Shown: positions 22,723-34,416, counted from the first letter of the stretch. The stretch: 64,000 nucleotides of DNA from Daphnia pulex (GCF_021134715.1 NC_060025.1:310001-374000), one strand, 5' to 3'. The notes: a model not told the origin generated them from the letters alone. Translations and numbers: made by a program.

Positions 22723-24049
22723 GCTGATTCAATAAATGTTAGTCTTCACTAAAAATACCATATCAGCAACTGCCGATAAATGTTTTAGAGATGTGTAAAG
22801 TAAATCAAAATAACTGCAGAAAATTATGCAAAGGTAAGCCGTCTAGCGTTAGAAAGAAGAAATGTAAACAATCTCCGCTTTCGGTCACGTACACTTAAAT
22901 AAGAATAAAAACATCAGAAACATCAATGCTTACGCAATATTATTTTTACTGAATCATCACCTTCTAATCACCAAGAAAACCACACATCACCAACAGCCAA
23001 ACACTGAACTTCAAATACTTAGTTGGTTACCAAGACACCGTCATCACACATCACAAACTGTCGTCTCAAGCAAGGTTCAAAAAATAATTTTACACTCTTT
23101 ACTTGAAGCGTTTTGACTTTTCACGAGTTGTATTAACTGAAACTGCCCTGCTGACTGAACAAAACAATTAAGCTTAGAAGTATGCTTACAAGACAAAAAA
23201 CAAAACATTCGGGGTTGCCACACAAAATCCTAAATTTACATGCAAAAATTTAACAGAATTATCAGAATATTCAGAATTAATAATTGAATCAGAGTGATTG
23301 AATCTTTGAACCGGATGTGAAATAATTAACAATAAACATGAGAAAAACCTTGCTTTTGAATTCAATTCGAATCCGGAAATGTTACAATAAATCAAAATGT
23401 AAAAGTACAAACAAGAAAGCGTTACAAGGCAAAATTAGCAGAATCTGATTCGATGGCGATTATCAGAGTCCAGAGGGTCAGCAATCTTTTGAGAAACATT
23501 TGGGTGATTCCGCTCTAAAGTTTTCGTTCCTTTTCATCCGAGGTGCCGAAATGAACCCACAGCGTGAGCGATTTTTGGAAGATTGCCTTATAATTCGTTC
23601 TTGTTTTTTCTATTGCACCTAGTTTTGAAGGTTCTGGGTTTGACTCCTATTCTCTTCTCATGTCCCCCTCCATGTTATCTCCTACCATTTCCCATGACTG
23701 TCTGTCTGTGAATAACGTAACCATGCATATAATAAATAATAACCTAAAACAAACTAACCTAACTAAACAATCTAACTAAATATTACTTACTCTTACGTAC
23801 ACTAATGTCCTGTAACATTTAAAAGAAAACAAAACACCCCTGAGATACACAGACCAAGGTAAACGTGGGACAATCTTGTACGCCGTTGTTTCTCGAGCGT
23901 TGTTACTGCTGTAATAGACCGATAAATGAGAGATGGCAAAACCTGAATGGAAAACCTTTTAGTTTTTTTTTTTTTTTTTTTTTGTTGCGAAGGCAATAAA
24001 TAAATTAAAATATTCTGATAAAGCAATTACCGAAGCGTAGTACTCTTAC
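22723..24049. other. Repeat flank, one decayed exon block and low-complexity DNA
   Basis: 22735-22860 matches the flank of repeat copy 1. 22938-23050 (minus) has a donor-like GCAATATT|GTAAGC edge region and words shared with the decayed exon at 16548-16727, but it is broken. A T-run lies at 23963-23983. A B-box-like word, GGTTTGACTCC, at about 23636 hints at a SINE fragment. No gene supported. Confidence 0.4.
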
Positions 24050-25240
24050 CATCACTAAAACTAGATGTGGAAGAACCGAAGAACCCATCGCCGTCAATCA
24101 GATTTCCAGCGATCATGGAACAATTGTTACTATTGCCCATGCCGTTGGCTAAGATGGTTTTGGCTGGGCCAATACGCCAACTGTCTGACGCATAAGTCGG
24201 AAATGCGACTTTATGCGCACCCTAACGAATCTTTTACCAATTACCGGAATACTGTCCAGCAAATTGACCGAAGCAGTGTGGATTTTTCCTATGCTGAATT
24301 CTGACGACCTCGTATGGTACGACATTGGAAAATTTCGCTGCGGAATAAAGGTTTTCTTCGCTGGATCCCCAAATGAGTGAATAAGCGAGTTGATCCTGGA
24401 CGAGATATGTGAGTTGTTGAGCCGGGTTATCCGAGAGAACAGAGATACATTTCAGTCGAACGAATGATTCGATCCACGAACCAAACTACTCGTCGACTTC
24501 CAAATCTACCTATTTTCGAAATAGCAAAAAATTAAAGAGGAATTAAAATTTTCAAGCCTCAAGATAGGTAGCATTTGTAGTACCCACCAATTTCCATGGA
24601 ATAACCACAATAAGTTCCCGGCTCCGACGCAATTTGTTCAACTTGACTGACTGGGGGGAACTAGGACCATTCTCACAAAGACACGATCTCCTGTAAAACC
24701 CAACACAATCGAATAAATTTAAGCCAAAAATAGTTCTAATAGAATTTTACCTGGTCTTTTGTCCCTTCTGGCAACATAATAGAGTTCTAGTTTCGGTTCA
24801 TTGCGGTAATGTTCGAGTCCGATGCGATGCAAATGGCAGAAAAAATAATTGGCGAATCGGCGACACTAAAATTGCGAATAAATTCTTGGTCCCATAACCA
24901 TTTGGCCGTAGTGTGTTGAATTGGAGATTCATCTTAAGGATATAGGATATAGCCATCTAGATTCTAGATCTGTAAACAAGAAATGTTTTAAAAAACGTAA
25001 ATGAAAATTGAAAACAATCCCTGCTCTAGCTCGCAGCAAAACTAATTAAAATAACATCAGCAACAAGCAAATACCCAAAGAAAAATACTAACTCAATATT
25101 CTCCTTGGCAAAATCATCATCTCCTTCTTCTCGTCTTCCTGAAGAAACTGCCAATCAATCTCAAGATGAAAACTCCGTGTTGTAATTAAGAGCAGTGGTA
25201 GTAGGAGGTAGGGATGTGTGATGCTTTTTTCGACTTACAG
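24050..25240 (-). pseudogene. Broken multi-exon gene, unidentified
   Basis: Minus-strand exon blocks with correct GT-AG edges lie at about 25240-25096, 24969-24751, 24690-24588 and 24509-24050. They encode protein-like segments: LELYYVARRDKRP joins GDRVFVRMVLVPPSQ, then EQIASEPGTYCGYSMEI, then QLTYLVQDQLAYSLIWGSS and VVPYEVVRIQHRKNPHCF. Frames are broken by at least two frameshifts and several stops (for example after AGQYSGNW). The 25.1-kb block is similar to the exon at 16548-16727, so these belong to one local family. I do not recognise the parent protein. Confidence 0.5.
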
Positions 25241-25249
25241 GTAGCAATT

Positions 25250-26981
25250 GCGGTTGCCTGAATAATAACGCATAATTAGCCATTTTAATGAAAAAATAAA
25301 AGGCAGTTTTTATACATGAACTTACGTATGAGGATCATGGATAATTGGTTCTTTTTGGCAATACTTATTGAATTATTAAATCTTTAAAAAACTGGAAGTA
25401 GACAATTAAGCACACTGAAAAATCTAACACATTATGAGCTATATTGCTGACATAGGCTACTACTGTAGGACAAAAGCGAAAATTACTTCACAATTTCAGT
25501 ACAGAAATTCCAATAACACTATACAAGTTTTCTCTACGTGTTTTACTCAAATCATGCATATTCAAGTTCCAATGAGGAAGAAGTTTCAAATAAATCTTTA
25601 AAAGAGATGAAAATATTAGCTGAAGTCTAACATGACATGAATGCAGTTGAAAGGAACTATAAGAAACCTTATTAGACTTATCAGCCCAATGCTCACATTT
25701 CTTTAAAAATGCAAATTTTGCATGATCAACTTTTAACTGCATGGTCTCTAGTTCAGTAGTTTGGCTCTTCTGAAATCTGAATTCCAATGACAATTTCTCT
25801 CGGTGAAACATAGGCTACTGGTGGTGAAAATGTAAAGCAACAATACACCTTCATTGCACAATTCTTTCCCTGCCTTTTTAAAACAAATAAAAAATCCTTC
25901 GAAATGTATAAGTCTCTAAAGAAACCGCGAAATTTATAATGTTGGCCACATGACATTTTTATGTTACTTTATACCTTTTTTCATGAATAGTAAAGAATGA
26001 GAATAAAGAACACGACACAGTAAAGAATTTCGTGACACGCTTAACGCTTTCTCTGTCTAGCAGACGAATATTTGCTGAAACTACGAGTCTAACAATTAAC
26101 AAAGCATCTCCTTGCTCGGTGTGAGTGGCCACAATAAATCTCGACTCTCGAGTTCTTGCCACTTTTTCTTACATAACTAAATCATTAAAAACATACTGCG
26201 TTTACGAAAAAACGGGGAATATCTGAGATGACCGTGGGCGATGGTGCGATTGCTTTGTGGTGAACTATCTGCTCGTCATGCTCTATTTACTTCCATTCGG
26301 TTTACCAATATAGAATTCCGAATTTGTTCGTAAATTTCAGGATATTTCAAATCACCACGATTTCAACATTAGCCGTACTGAAATAACACAGCAATCTTTA
26401 CGGTCTCCATGCCAAAACGCCAATATCTTTACGTTTACGATCTTCTTCTAAATGTAGTTACGTTTACTATTTCCCTTTTTTCGCAATGCCCCAAATGTAT
26501 GTTGAGAAACAACCGCAAAGGTCGGCCCTCGGTATAGGACTGAAAACTCGATAGGTGAATTAAGAGTCAATCAAATCGAAATGTAAGAGAAACTGGATGA
26601 GCGACTAGGACGGAAATTGGACAAAAGTTTTCAGTAAAAATTGGAAATTTATTGTCTGATAAAAAGTCAAATAATTAAAGGAAATGCATAGAACTATTTT
26701 TTGTTTTAAATAAAACCCACGATGTTGTTGTGGACGAGGGACTGCGTTGATGTTGGGTAAAGGTATGGTACCGCCAACCTTTGCGCTCCACTTCGAATCT
26801 TTTTTTCATTTTTCAGTTGAAAAAGGAGTCGATTGTGATGCGCAGAGATGTTTTTACACGAATGATATCACAGGGATCGTTTGGTGACTGATGGGAGCCC
26901 TTGGATGATGACAATTTTGGATTGGGATTAGCCGAAAATTGGAAGAAAGAAAAATAAAAGAAAATAACTAATTAAATTGAA
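25250..26981. other. No supportable gene
   Basis: AT-rich sequence with several ORFs of 65-105 codons but no domain, consistent splice structure or codon bias. The last part (about 26.6-26.98 kb) is probably the 3' UTR and downstream flank of the minus-strand Spätzle-like gene. Confidence 0.4.
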
Positions 26982-27681
26982 TTAGAGGCTGAAGGCTCCA
27001 ACGAAGCAGGCGCATGAGGCCGGCAACTTGAAGGTCTCGATGGCGAATGGGAAATAGTAATCGGTGGGATCGTAGACGAGGAAACGGTGGTAGATGCTCT
27101 TCTGGAGGCACTTGGACTCGTAGCAGGTGGGGACCAAGGGGCAGGCCTTTCCGGCCGCGTCGGCCTCACATTCTTCGATGCGAGCGTGTTGATCGTATTT
27201 GATGCCGTAAGACTCGACTTTGTTGATGATGACACGCCACTTGCCTTTGGTGTTGACGGCACGCAGCGGCTGGACGTAGGAGGTGGCGCTGGGGCAGAGG
27301 TAAGTCTCGTCCACCAATTGGGTCAAAGTGTCGACCGAGTTGGCCGTTTCGGCCACGACGTTCTTGTACAAAGCCACAACGGCCTCGTAGTGCTTGTCCA
27401 GTTCGTAAACGACTTCGTAGGCCGGGTACTCGGAATCCTCCAGGCACCAGTTCTTGGTCGTGTTCTTGGAGCAGGCCGGGATCTCTGGCTCGTATTTCGG
27501 TTCGTATTTCGGCTGGTGATAGGCGGGCGGCTTGTAATTGTTGCCCATCACGGCCACAACACCTAAACTCACCAACATCTGCATGGTGATAATAATTAAT
27601 AATTAGATTGAGCTAAAGACTAAAAGATTGGCTGCTGAATGGATTGGAATAATTTACCAAAAAGTGGTAGGACAGAGACAT
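26982..27681 (-). CDS. Spätzle-like secreted cystine-knot protein (A), 206 aa
   Basis: Exon 27681-27658 supplies MSLSYHFL and joins exon 27578-26982 to give a signal peptide (MSLSYHFLMLVSLGVVAVMG). A Tyr/Pro-rich linker with YEPKYEPE repeats follows, then a C-terminal knot domain from about residue 100 with the Spätzle cysteine order: YLCP, EEC, KAC, PTC, SKC and ASCAC. The landmark WRVIINKV precedes the second cysteine. Spätzle proteins are Toll-receptor ligands in immunity and development. This one has a short prodomain and no obvious dibasic cleavage site, so a neurotrophin-like or structural role is possible. It is head-to-head with a paralogue at 28358. Confidence 0.85.
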
Positions 27682-27777
27682 GATTTCGAATTGACTTTGA
27701 CTTTACACTGTGAGACAGAAAGTCAGAAGAAGAATCGACTGCAAGGGGCGATGTGTTAAACTGATGTGACCGTCTCG

Positions 27778-27790
27778 GCTTTTATACCGG
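27778..27790 (-). promoter_or_regulatory. TATA box of Spätzle-like gene A
   Basis: On the minus strand GGTATAAAAGCC lies about 20-25 bp upstream of an arthropod initiator TCAGT (27759-27763) and about 100 bp upstream of the ATG. Roughly 450 bp then separate it from the TATA box of the divergent paralogue. Confidence 0.7.
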
Positions 27791-28235
27791 GACACTTTGT
27801 TACGCTGTGTTCCATTTTAACCAATGGCTCTACTCCCACCAGATGGTGGGATTTTTGAAAGTCTCGCCTTGAAATCATGAATGTGTTTCTCGGCTTTCTC
27901 TGTACGTTAGTTTCGTTTAAAATGAGCCAAGTTCATCCACAGGAAGCACATCACTGCACGGGGAAAACAGCAGAATCAGTCTAGCTAGTCTAGTCTATAC
28001 CGATGGTTAAAGAAGTCCAGGGAAAGTGAATTCGCCTCGGGAATAGTTGAAGACACTGTGAAAGAGTAAAACCGATATAGAATATTTTGCGAAGGCAACA
28101 AGCTGGCGAAAGTTAACAAAAATTTGTGTTTATGAGATCTTTACCTGAGACTTGGGAACCGCCCCGTCAAGATTGCGATTGGTGTTGTGACGACGACTGC
28201 GTGTAAGAGTGGCGTAGTTGGACCGAAAAGCTGAG

Positions 28236-28243
28236 TATAAAAA
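28236..28243 (+). promoter_or_regulatory. TATA box of Spätzle-like gene B
   Basis: TATAAAAA lies about 120 bp upstream of the ATG at 28358. The expected start site falls near 28265. With the minus-strand TATA at 27778-27790 it forms a divergent promoter pair. Confidence 0.7.
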
Positions 28244-28357
28244 GACCCGAACTGTTGGTGTAAGACACAGAACACCTCAGGAGCTTTCTGTGCTCACATA
28301 TCCAATTCTTGATTGTTTCGCCGAGTTTTCATCTCCTTTAAAGTAAAATCATACGAC

Positions 28358-29388
28358 ATGTCTTTGGCAGTGGTAAGTCAAATCTTTGACTGATTCGCTG
28401 CTATTTGCCTGAAACGATGAACAATGAAGAGCATTTAAAAATTATTTCGATTTACTAATTTTACAGACGATTTTGATGTTTTGCGCTGTCGGCGCTTGGG
28501 CTGAAGATTTGGTTGCCCAGGAACAGTACAGGTAACTTCTTATTTAGTTAGACCAGTATTTGCTAACTGATATTGATTCTTGACTTTAGACCAGCTTACA
28601 AACCAGCGTACCCCGAGCCCCAATACCCATCTTACAGCAAACCATCAGCTTGTAAGTTGACATTGACAATTATTAATCAAAACATGAAAATAAATTTGAT
28701 TTCAATATTCCAAAGACCCATCATACCCATCATACCCCGCTTACCCCAAGTACTGCGACCCAAAAGCCGCACCCAAATGCGCTGAAAACGCGACGGTCGG
28801 TTGGTGTTTGACCGACGAGGAATACCCCACCTACGAAGTCAAGGTATTGAATTTCAAATGAATCAATTAATTAATAAATAAAAATACCTTTTTGAATTGG
28901 GCGATGGTCAGTACGCCATCGACTACGATCCTTTAGTGTTGAAGAAATACGCCGACGTGGCCGACCAGTCAGCCAACGATTTGGTGGATGGCGTCAGCAA
29001 GGAACAAGAGGAGAAATTCGATTATTCTTTCTACAACGGCAAGCAGTTCGACCAGGGCAACTGGGTCGGTGGTGAGGGTTTCATCTGCCCCAGCGAGGTG
29101 GCCTACTCGCGTCCCCTGCGCGCCAAGAACACGGCCGGTGAGTGGCGCGTCATCGTCCAGGACATCGCCTGGCCGACTTACACCCAGACCCAGCGGACCG
29201 AGACTTGCTTGTTCCCCGAAGCCGCTTGCCGCACGTTGGCCCCTTGCCACTTGAGCAAGTGCCTCCAGAAGCACACCGTCCATCGCATGCTCTCCTTCGA
29301 CCCGTGCGATTCTTACAAGGGCATCTTCGTCGACACCTACAAGTTGCCATCGGCTTGCTCCTGCCACATTCCCGCCGTCAAGGCCTAA
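28358..29388 (+). CDS. Spätzle-like secreted cystine-knot protein (B), 248 aa
   Basis: Five exons join in frame: 28358-28372, 28467-28531, 28590-28651, 28716-28843 and 28912-29388. The N-terminus MSLAVTILMFCAVGAWA is a signal peptide. A Tyr/Pro-rich linker (YPEPQYPSYSKPS and SYPSYPAYP) precedes a GWCLTDEEYPTYEV motif, nearly the same as NWCLEDSEYPAYEV in gene A. The knot domain has FICP, WRVIVQD, ETC, AAC, APC, SKC and SACSC. Extra cysteines appear near CDPKAAPKC and FDPCD. It is a paralogue of 26982-27681, more diverged in the linker than in the cysteine framework. Likely extracellular ligand or matrix protein of the Spätzle family. Confidence 0.87.
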
Positions 29389-29950
29389 ATTCCATTGAAC
29401 CCCCATACAAGACACCACCCAAACGACCGGTAATACCAGAAACGACAAGTAACGAGAGGGACTGCTTCAAATGAAAACGGTACCGTCAACCGTCCAAACA
29501 TCCTCTTCTTCACAGTTATCGTTTGTGGTTCCTCTTCTCCTATATTCTCGTCCTGATTGCCTGCCACTAAGAGTTCTTGTGTATCAAACGAAATACAAAA
29601 AGTATTTATGAACGAAACGAAACGTTCATGTTTTTTTAATGTTTCAGAAGTTTAGGGTTTACACAGTTCTCTTTACTTACGCCAGAGGAACTGTTTATCA
29701 GATCATTAGATTAGCCAAAATCGACAATATTTTCAAAGTATTATCGATTAACAGTTTGAATATAATGCGAAATATTTTCTAATTTACAGTCAAATCAAAA
29801 TAACTGTTGCTACATTAAAATTTAATTAATAATGTTAAAGACAATGTGCTGAAAAATGAACGCCAATAGTTTACAGAGGTATACAAGTCTATATAAATGG
29901 CAGTACTAATCACTAGATTTACACTTCAGGTTGTCTACCCATACGCCAAA

Positions 29951-30352
29951 ATGACCGAACAAGTAATCAAGAGCGTTTTTTCTTTGTTGCCTTTTCTTTG
30001 GGATAAAAATGAAGTGGAAAGTCCCGAAAAAGAAAAGAACCTAATGGATTTTGGAGATCTACAGGAAGTATCCAATCCATTTCCGCACCCGACTTATTAC
30101 CATCCACGTCTACAATCCCCTGCTCCTTCTCCAAGTCATCAAGCTTTTCACTATCCATCTCCGCCCAGTGTAATACCATCAATCCCTGACTTGTTTCCGA
30201 ATATGATGGATCGTCTCGAGCAACTGGAAAACCGAATCGAGGCGTGCGAGATTGCAACTCTTGAATTTCAAACACAACTAAGTGAAATTCAGGTTGAAAT
30301 AAATGATTTTTATCAAAATCCGACTGGATCAGGAAACCCAAAGAAAGTTTAA
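29951..30352 (+). CDS. Orphan ORF, 133 aa, Pro-rich with C-terminal coiled coil
   Basis: A TATA-like CTATATAAAT at 29889-29898 precedes the ATG at 29951 (AAAATGACC) by about 60 bp. An earlier ATG at 29897 overlaps the TATA word and is unlikely to be used. The product starts MTEQVIKSVFSLLPFLWDKN, has a Pro/His/Ser-rich middle (HPTYYHPRLQSPAPSPS) and a heptad-like helix (MDRLEQLENRIEACE). No known domain. A 67-codon ORF starts immediately after its stop (30353-30556), probably 3' UTR by chance. Confidence 0.5.
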   Translation: MTEQVIKSVFSLLPFLWDKNEVESPEKEKNLMDFGDLQEVSNPFPHPTYYHPRLQSPAPSPSHQAFHYPSPPSVIPSIPDLFPNMMDRLEQLENRIEACEIATLEFQTQLSEIQVEINDFYQNPTGSGNPKKV

Positions 30353-30556
30353 ATGGACCAGAAGGAATTAAAGTCAATGCCGATTGCATACATGATGCCA
30401 TATGGTAATGAATATTTGGCCCCTCCGTGTCCAATGTCCATCGCCGCGATCAGTAACTACGAGAGAAGACGGTTGTCTGCGAACATTCACATTTTTGGAT
30501 CGAAAACCAACAAGTCCAGCAACTGTTCAGCAAAGTGTTCGCAAGTGATGAATTAA

Positions 30557-32670
30557 AACAGTGTCAAGTCTGATGAATACAAATTCGTAATTCAAATATC
30601 AAACCAATTTTTCTTCATTTCTACTTAATTTAGACCAAAAGAAGAAAGTAAGTAGTCAATCTTCAGTAAAATTTAAATAATGTGCTGCGACGCATGTTAA
30701 ATATTGATAGCAGGACAGCAAATTCTTAGTCGGAAAAGATTAATAATTGAATGCAGCGGACTGGGAATGTGGCAAGAACAGGCTGATTGAATTCAAGTTC
30801 TGAAATTCAAGTTGCCTGGATCGTGCGGATGCGTCGTTCGAGCTTTTTACCTTTAGAATTTTACTATGACTACATATTTAGCGCAATATGTAATTCATAG
30901 ATTTTTGCGACATAATTTCGACTCTGAATAACTTTTTTGAATAGCGCATGTCGATAAAATGGAAAGGCCTGAACAGCAATACTCTTCGGACGTCGGACGA
31001 TATCATAAATATCCTTAAATATTCTTTCGTTCAAATGAAGCGAAATTAAAAACAAAGAGCAATTTTAAAATTCACCTAATAATCCCTCAATATTTTTAAA
31101 CGTTACTATGCGAATTTAGGATTACGAAAATTGTCGCAATCATCAGAAGCGTCTTCCTATGAGAGGGGTTCTCGTTTCGGATATAATACGTGCACCGGAA
31201 CAGCCTTTTTTCATTTAAAGTCAACAGGGATGATGCGATTTGATTGAAAAGAAATATTCATACCTTCATGCAAGATCTTTAATGGTGACTTCCCGGTCGT
31301 TGATAATGCGGAGAACATCTTCCAAATTCAAGTGTCGGTTTTACTAAAAATTCCACAACAATACAACGTTAATTTATTTTAAATTAATTATTTTAATTCA
31401 GATTTTTTGTACCATATTTTTTGCATAACAAAGTTGCAAGTTCAGTACCAGGGGTCAATTCAAAAGCAATCCCTTCGTCAATCCCTTTAGCCAATAAGAG
31501 CAAATTAAAATAAGAGAGACAAAAAACACAAAACAGTATGTTAAGTAATTGCTTGCCTTGAAGACAATTAAAACTGGTCTGCCAATTGCAGAGCTGATGT
31601 AAATGAAATTTTTTTCATTTGAGAGGTGAGAAGGAGCAGTTTCTTCAGAACACAGAGAAAAATTTCTACGAGTAAGACAGGCTGTCTTTCTCAGATTTCA
31701 AATTATGTTGACCTTCTTGCTTGGCAGCATCCCGGAGGATAGTAGCTTTGATTTGAATTTCAATCATTTTGAATTCATTTATAGAAACTTGAGAAATAGT
31801 TAGTGTGATTCTCAAAACAGAATTAAGTTAATTCAAGGGAGAAACTTACTTCAGTTTCTGTTATGGCAGAACAGTTCCTGAACTTCCTTATTGCTTACTC
31901 GGGAAGACATTTCAGCCAGAAGTGAAGAAGAGAAGTGAAGAGCACAAATATCATCAAATTTGGAAACCTGAAATTTTGCATTATATTAATTTACTTTTTT
32001 AACTTTCTTTTTGTTGTGGTACTTCTGCTTCGTCTTACCCACTGACATTGCAATTCTTGACACACATCAACTCCATGCTTTAACCAGAGACCGAGATTTT
32101 ACTGCTTTTACTTCTTTAATAGCATCTGATAGCTCAAGACTTGTCTATATTACAAATCACAGAAGAGAAATTTAAGTTTTCACTCAATACGTGCAAATAC
32201 TAAAAACAAAGTCAGTTGAATTACATTGTCTTGGCAACACTCACAATATGGCCACCCTGATACGGCCTTAACCCTGTAAACCATGACCAAGCCTTACTGT
32301 TACTACTAATTCTAGAATGCATAATAAAAGGAGATTCCTCAAAATCGAAACCCGACATTTAACTTAATTCAATTCAACTAAAAGTGATTCGTTATTTCGT
32401 CCGTCTATCATGCAACAGCAGACTGGGTTGAAAATTCCCTAATCATTGATTAACAGTGTTGCCACTCTCTACTAAAGCACAACTCATGAGTCACGAAGCA
32501 GGGACGGCCGGACGGGGACAGACCGGGACAGTAGTAGGCCGATAGGAACCAGAAAGAAGTCAGGACATAATGTGTAAAATGAATCAGTCATATTTACTAA
32601 AATCATGGTTACGCTTTTGTATATTTTTCGAATCTTACCGATACTTGGGATTCTACACATGCACACATAA
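30557..32670. other. No supportable gene
   Basis: AT-rich sequence with only short ORFs. It ends at the duplicated polo-box exon. Nothing recognisable apart from scattered splice-like words. Confidence 0.4.
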
Positions 32671-32932
32671 TAGAGCCATTCAGTACGTTGGAGAAGATGG
32701 CAACGAAAACTTCTACACACTGGACCGCTACCCTCCATGGTTGAATAAAAAAATGCAGATGTTTGTTAAATTTCGGGAGTACATGCAACAAGATAAATTA
32801 ATCAAAGCTAATGGCTCCGTCGAGTCCGTCCTTCAAAGAGAAAACGAAAACCTTGTTAGGATATCATTACTTAGGCAGTGGTTGCAAACCTCACATGCCA
32901 TGGTAATGCATCTCGCCAACGGCATGTTACAG
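32671..32932 (+). pseudogene. Stray duplicate of a polo-box exon
   Basis: After an intron-like flank ending AG, the segment encodes AIQYVGEDGNENFYTLD, KKMQMFVKFREYMQQ and QWLQTSHAMVMHLANGM, then a CAG|GTAAATC donor. This matches the penultimate coding exon of the polo-like gene at 36500-36746 ([34 protein letters not shown]) including both splice sites, so it was copied at the DNA level. The frame is open but no other PLK exon is beside it. Confidence 0.75.
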
Positions 32933-33105
32933 GTAAATCATATTCCGAATATGATATTTACAGGTAACATGCCTTTGGCGAGATGCATTACGATGGCCTG
33001 TGAGGTTTGCAACCACTGCCGAAGGAATGGTAGCCGAAAAAGGTTTTCATTTTACCTCGGAACTTGGACGGACTCGACGGAGCCACCAGCTTTGATTAAT
33101 TTATC
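32793..33105. repeat. Near-perfect palindrome made of two inverted polo-box fragments
   Basis: The left arm 32793-32945 and right arm 32947-33105 are inverted copies around TCATATTCCGAATATGA with a one-base centre. Both arms carry the second half of the polo-box exon and share features absent from the gene at 36.5 kb, such as CCGTCGAGTCCGTC, so they are closer to each other than to that gene. The outer edge GATAAATTAATCAAAGC supplies the TAA stop of the Tyr-rich gene at 33101. RNA read from that gene into its 3' flank would fold into a hairpin. Confidence 0.85.
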
Positions 33106-34315
33106 CGTAATAGCTGGAAGGAGAGTAATAAGCGGGAGCTTGGGCGTAGTAATTCGGCTGGGCATACGAAGAGTAGTAACGGGAATCAAAATAGTAAGAC
33201 GGGGCAACCGTGGTGTAATAATTCTGAGCAGAATATTTCGGCGCCTCGGTGTAGTAAGTCGGTTCAGAGTACGAAGGGTAGTATGCTGGTGCTGCAGTTT
33301 CATGGTGGCTCACGGCTGAGTAGTGAATCGGAGTTTCAGTGTAGTAGGTCGGATCGACGTAATAAGACGGAGCAGAGGTGGTGTAGTAAGTAGGGGCAAC
33401 GTAATACTTAGGCTCTTTAGTGGTGTAGTAAGGAGCCGCTGTGATGGTGTAACTCGGGGCGGAGTAGTACTTGGGGGCCTCAGGGTAGTAGCTCGGAACG
33501 GCGTATGTCGTGGTGTAGTACTCTGACGCTTCTGTGTAGTAAACTGCCTCAGTATAGGTGTAGTGATCTGGAACGGCGGTCTCGTAGTGGCTCAGGGCTG
33601 AATAGTATTGAGGTGCCTCGGTGTAGTAAGTCGGCTCTGCGTAGTAAGTTGAGGCAGCTGTGGTGTAGTATGTTGGCGCAACATGATACTTGAAAGCTTC
33701 ATTGGTGTAGCTTTGAGCCGAGTAATATTTCGGGGACTCAGTGTAATACTCTGCAGCCTTGGTGGTGTAGTAGAAGGCAGTTGTGTAGTACTCAGCAGCT
33801 CTTGTTGTGTAGTAGGAGGCAGTGGTGTAGTATTCTGGAGCCTTGGTGGTGTAGTAAGCAGCAGTGGTGTAGTATTCTGGAGCCTTGGTTGTGTAGTACT
33901 TGGGAGCCTCAGTGTAGTAGCTGGGAGCCTTGGTGGTGTAGTAGGAGGCTGCAGTGGTGTAGTACTCCGGAGCTTTGGTGGTGTAGTAGGATGCCGTTGT
34001 ATAATACTCAGGAGCTTTTGTGGTGTAGTACTTTGGAGCCTCGGTGGCGTACTCTGCCTTCTTGGGGGCGTAAACAGGAGACGGGCCAACAGGTCCTCCC
34101 TTGGTCGATCCGGCCATCATTGATGCAACCGCCAACAGCAGCATGACGCCATAGTTGGCTAAAGAAAACATGAACAAAACCATATTAATATATGTCGTTT
34201 ACACAATTAGTGAGCAAACTTTTTTTAAACATAACTTTAAAAAAACATGTGAGAGTTGCAAACAAGAAATTAAAGTTAAAGACTAAACTGCAATTAAAGT
34301 TAAATGATTACCCAT
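33101..34315 (-). CDS. Secreted Tyr-rich repeat protein, 353 aa (cuticle/structural type)
   Basis: A four-base first coding exon (34315-34312, ATGG) joins exon 34158-33101 to give the signal peptide MANYGVMLLLAVASMMAG. The alternative is a run-on start within the intron, MVLFMFSLANYG. The rest is repeats of YYTTKAPEYYTT, diverging toward the C-terminus to YYTEAPKYYSA and SYYVDPTYYTE. Tyrosine is the dominant residue. Such low-complexity Tyr repeats are found in arthropod cuticle and egg-case matrices where dityrosine or quinone cross-links can form; the role is inference. A TATA box lies at 34417-34425. The stop codon coincides with the edge of the polo-box palindrome, so the original C-terminus may have been changed by that insertion. 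Confidence 0.8.
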
Positions 34316-34416
34316 AGTAGCGAGTTGAAAGTACTCTGATATAGATGATAACAGCGGATGACATACTGAAGTACTGCTGCTGATGTCGTGTGGAGGAGAC
34401 ACACTCCTCTTTCTCC

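Noticed and set aside
24065-24304. Plus-strand 79-aa ORF
   Set aside because: It is the shadow of the decayed minus-strand exon 24050-24509, which has splice sites and better protein-like content.
30353-30556. Second cistron directly after the orphan ORF
   Set aside because: No domain, odd composition, and weak context; most likely 3' UTR by chance.
33323-34146. Plus-strand Val/Ser- or Cys/Trp-rich ORFs
   Set aside because: They are antisense translations of the Tyr-repeat gene on the minus strand.
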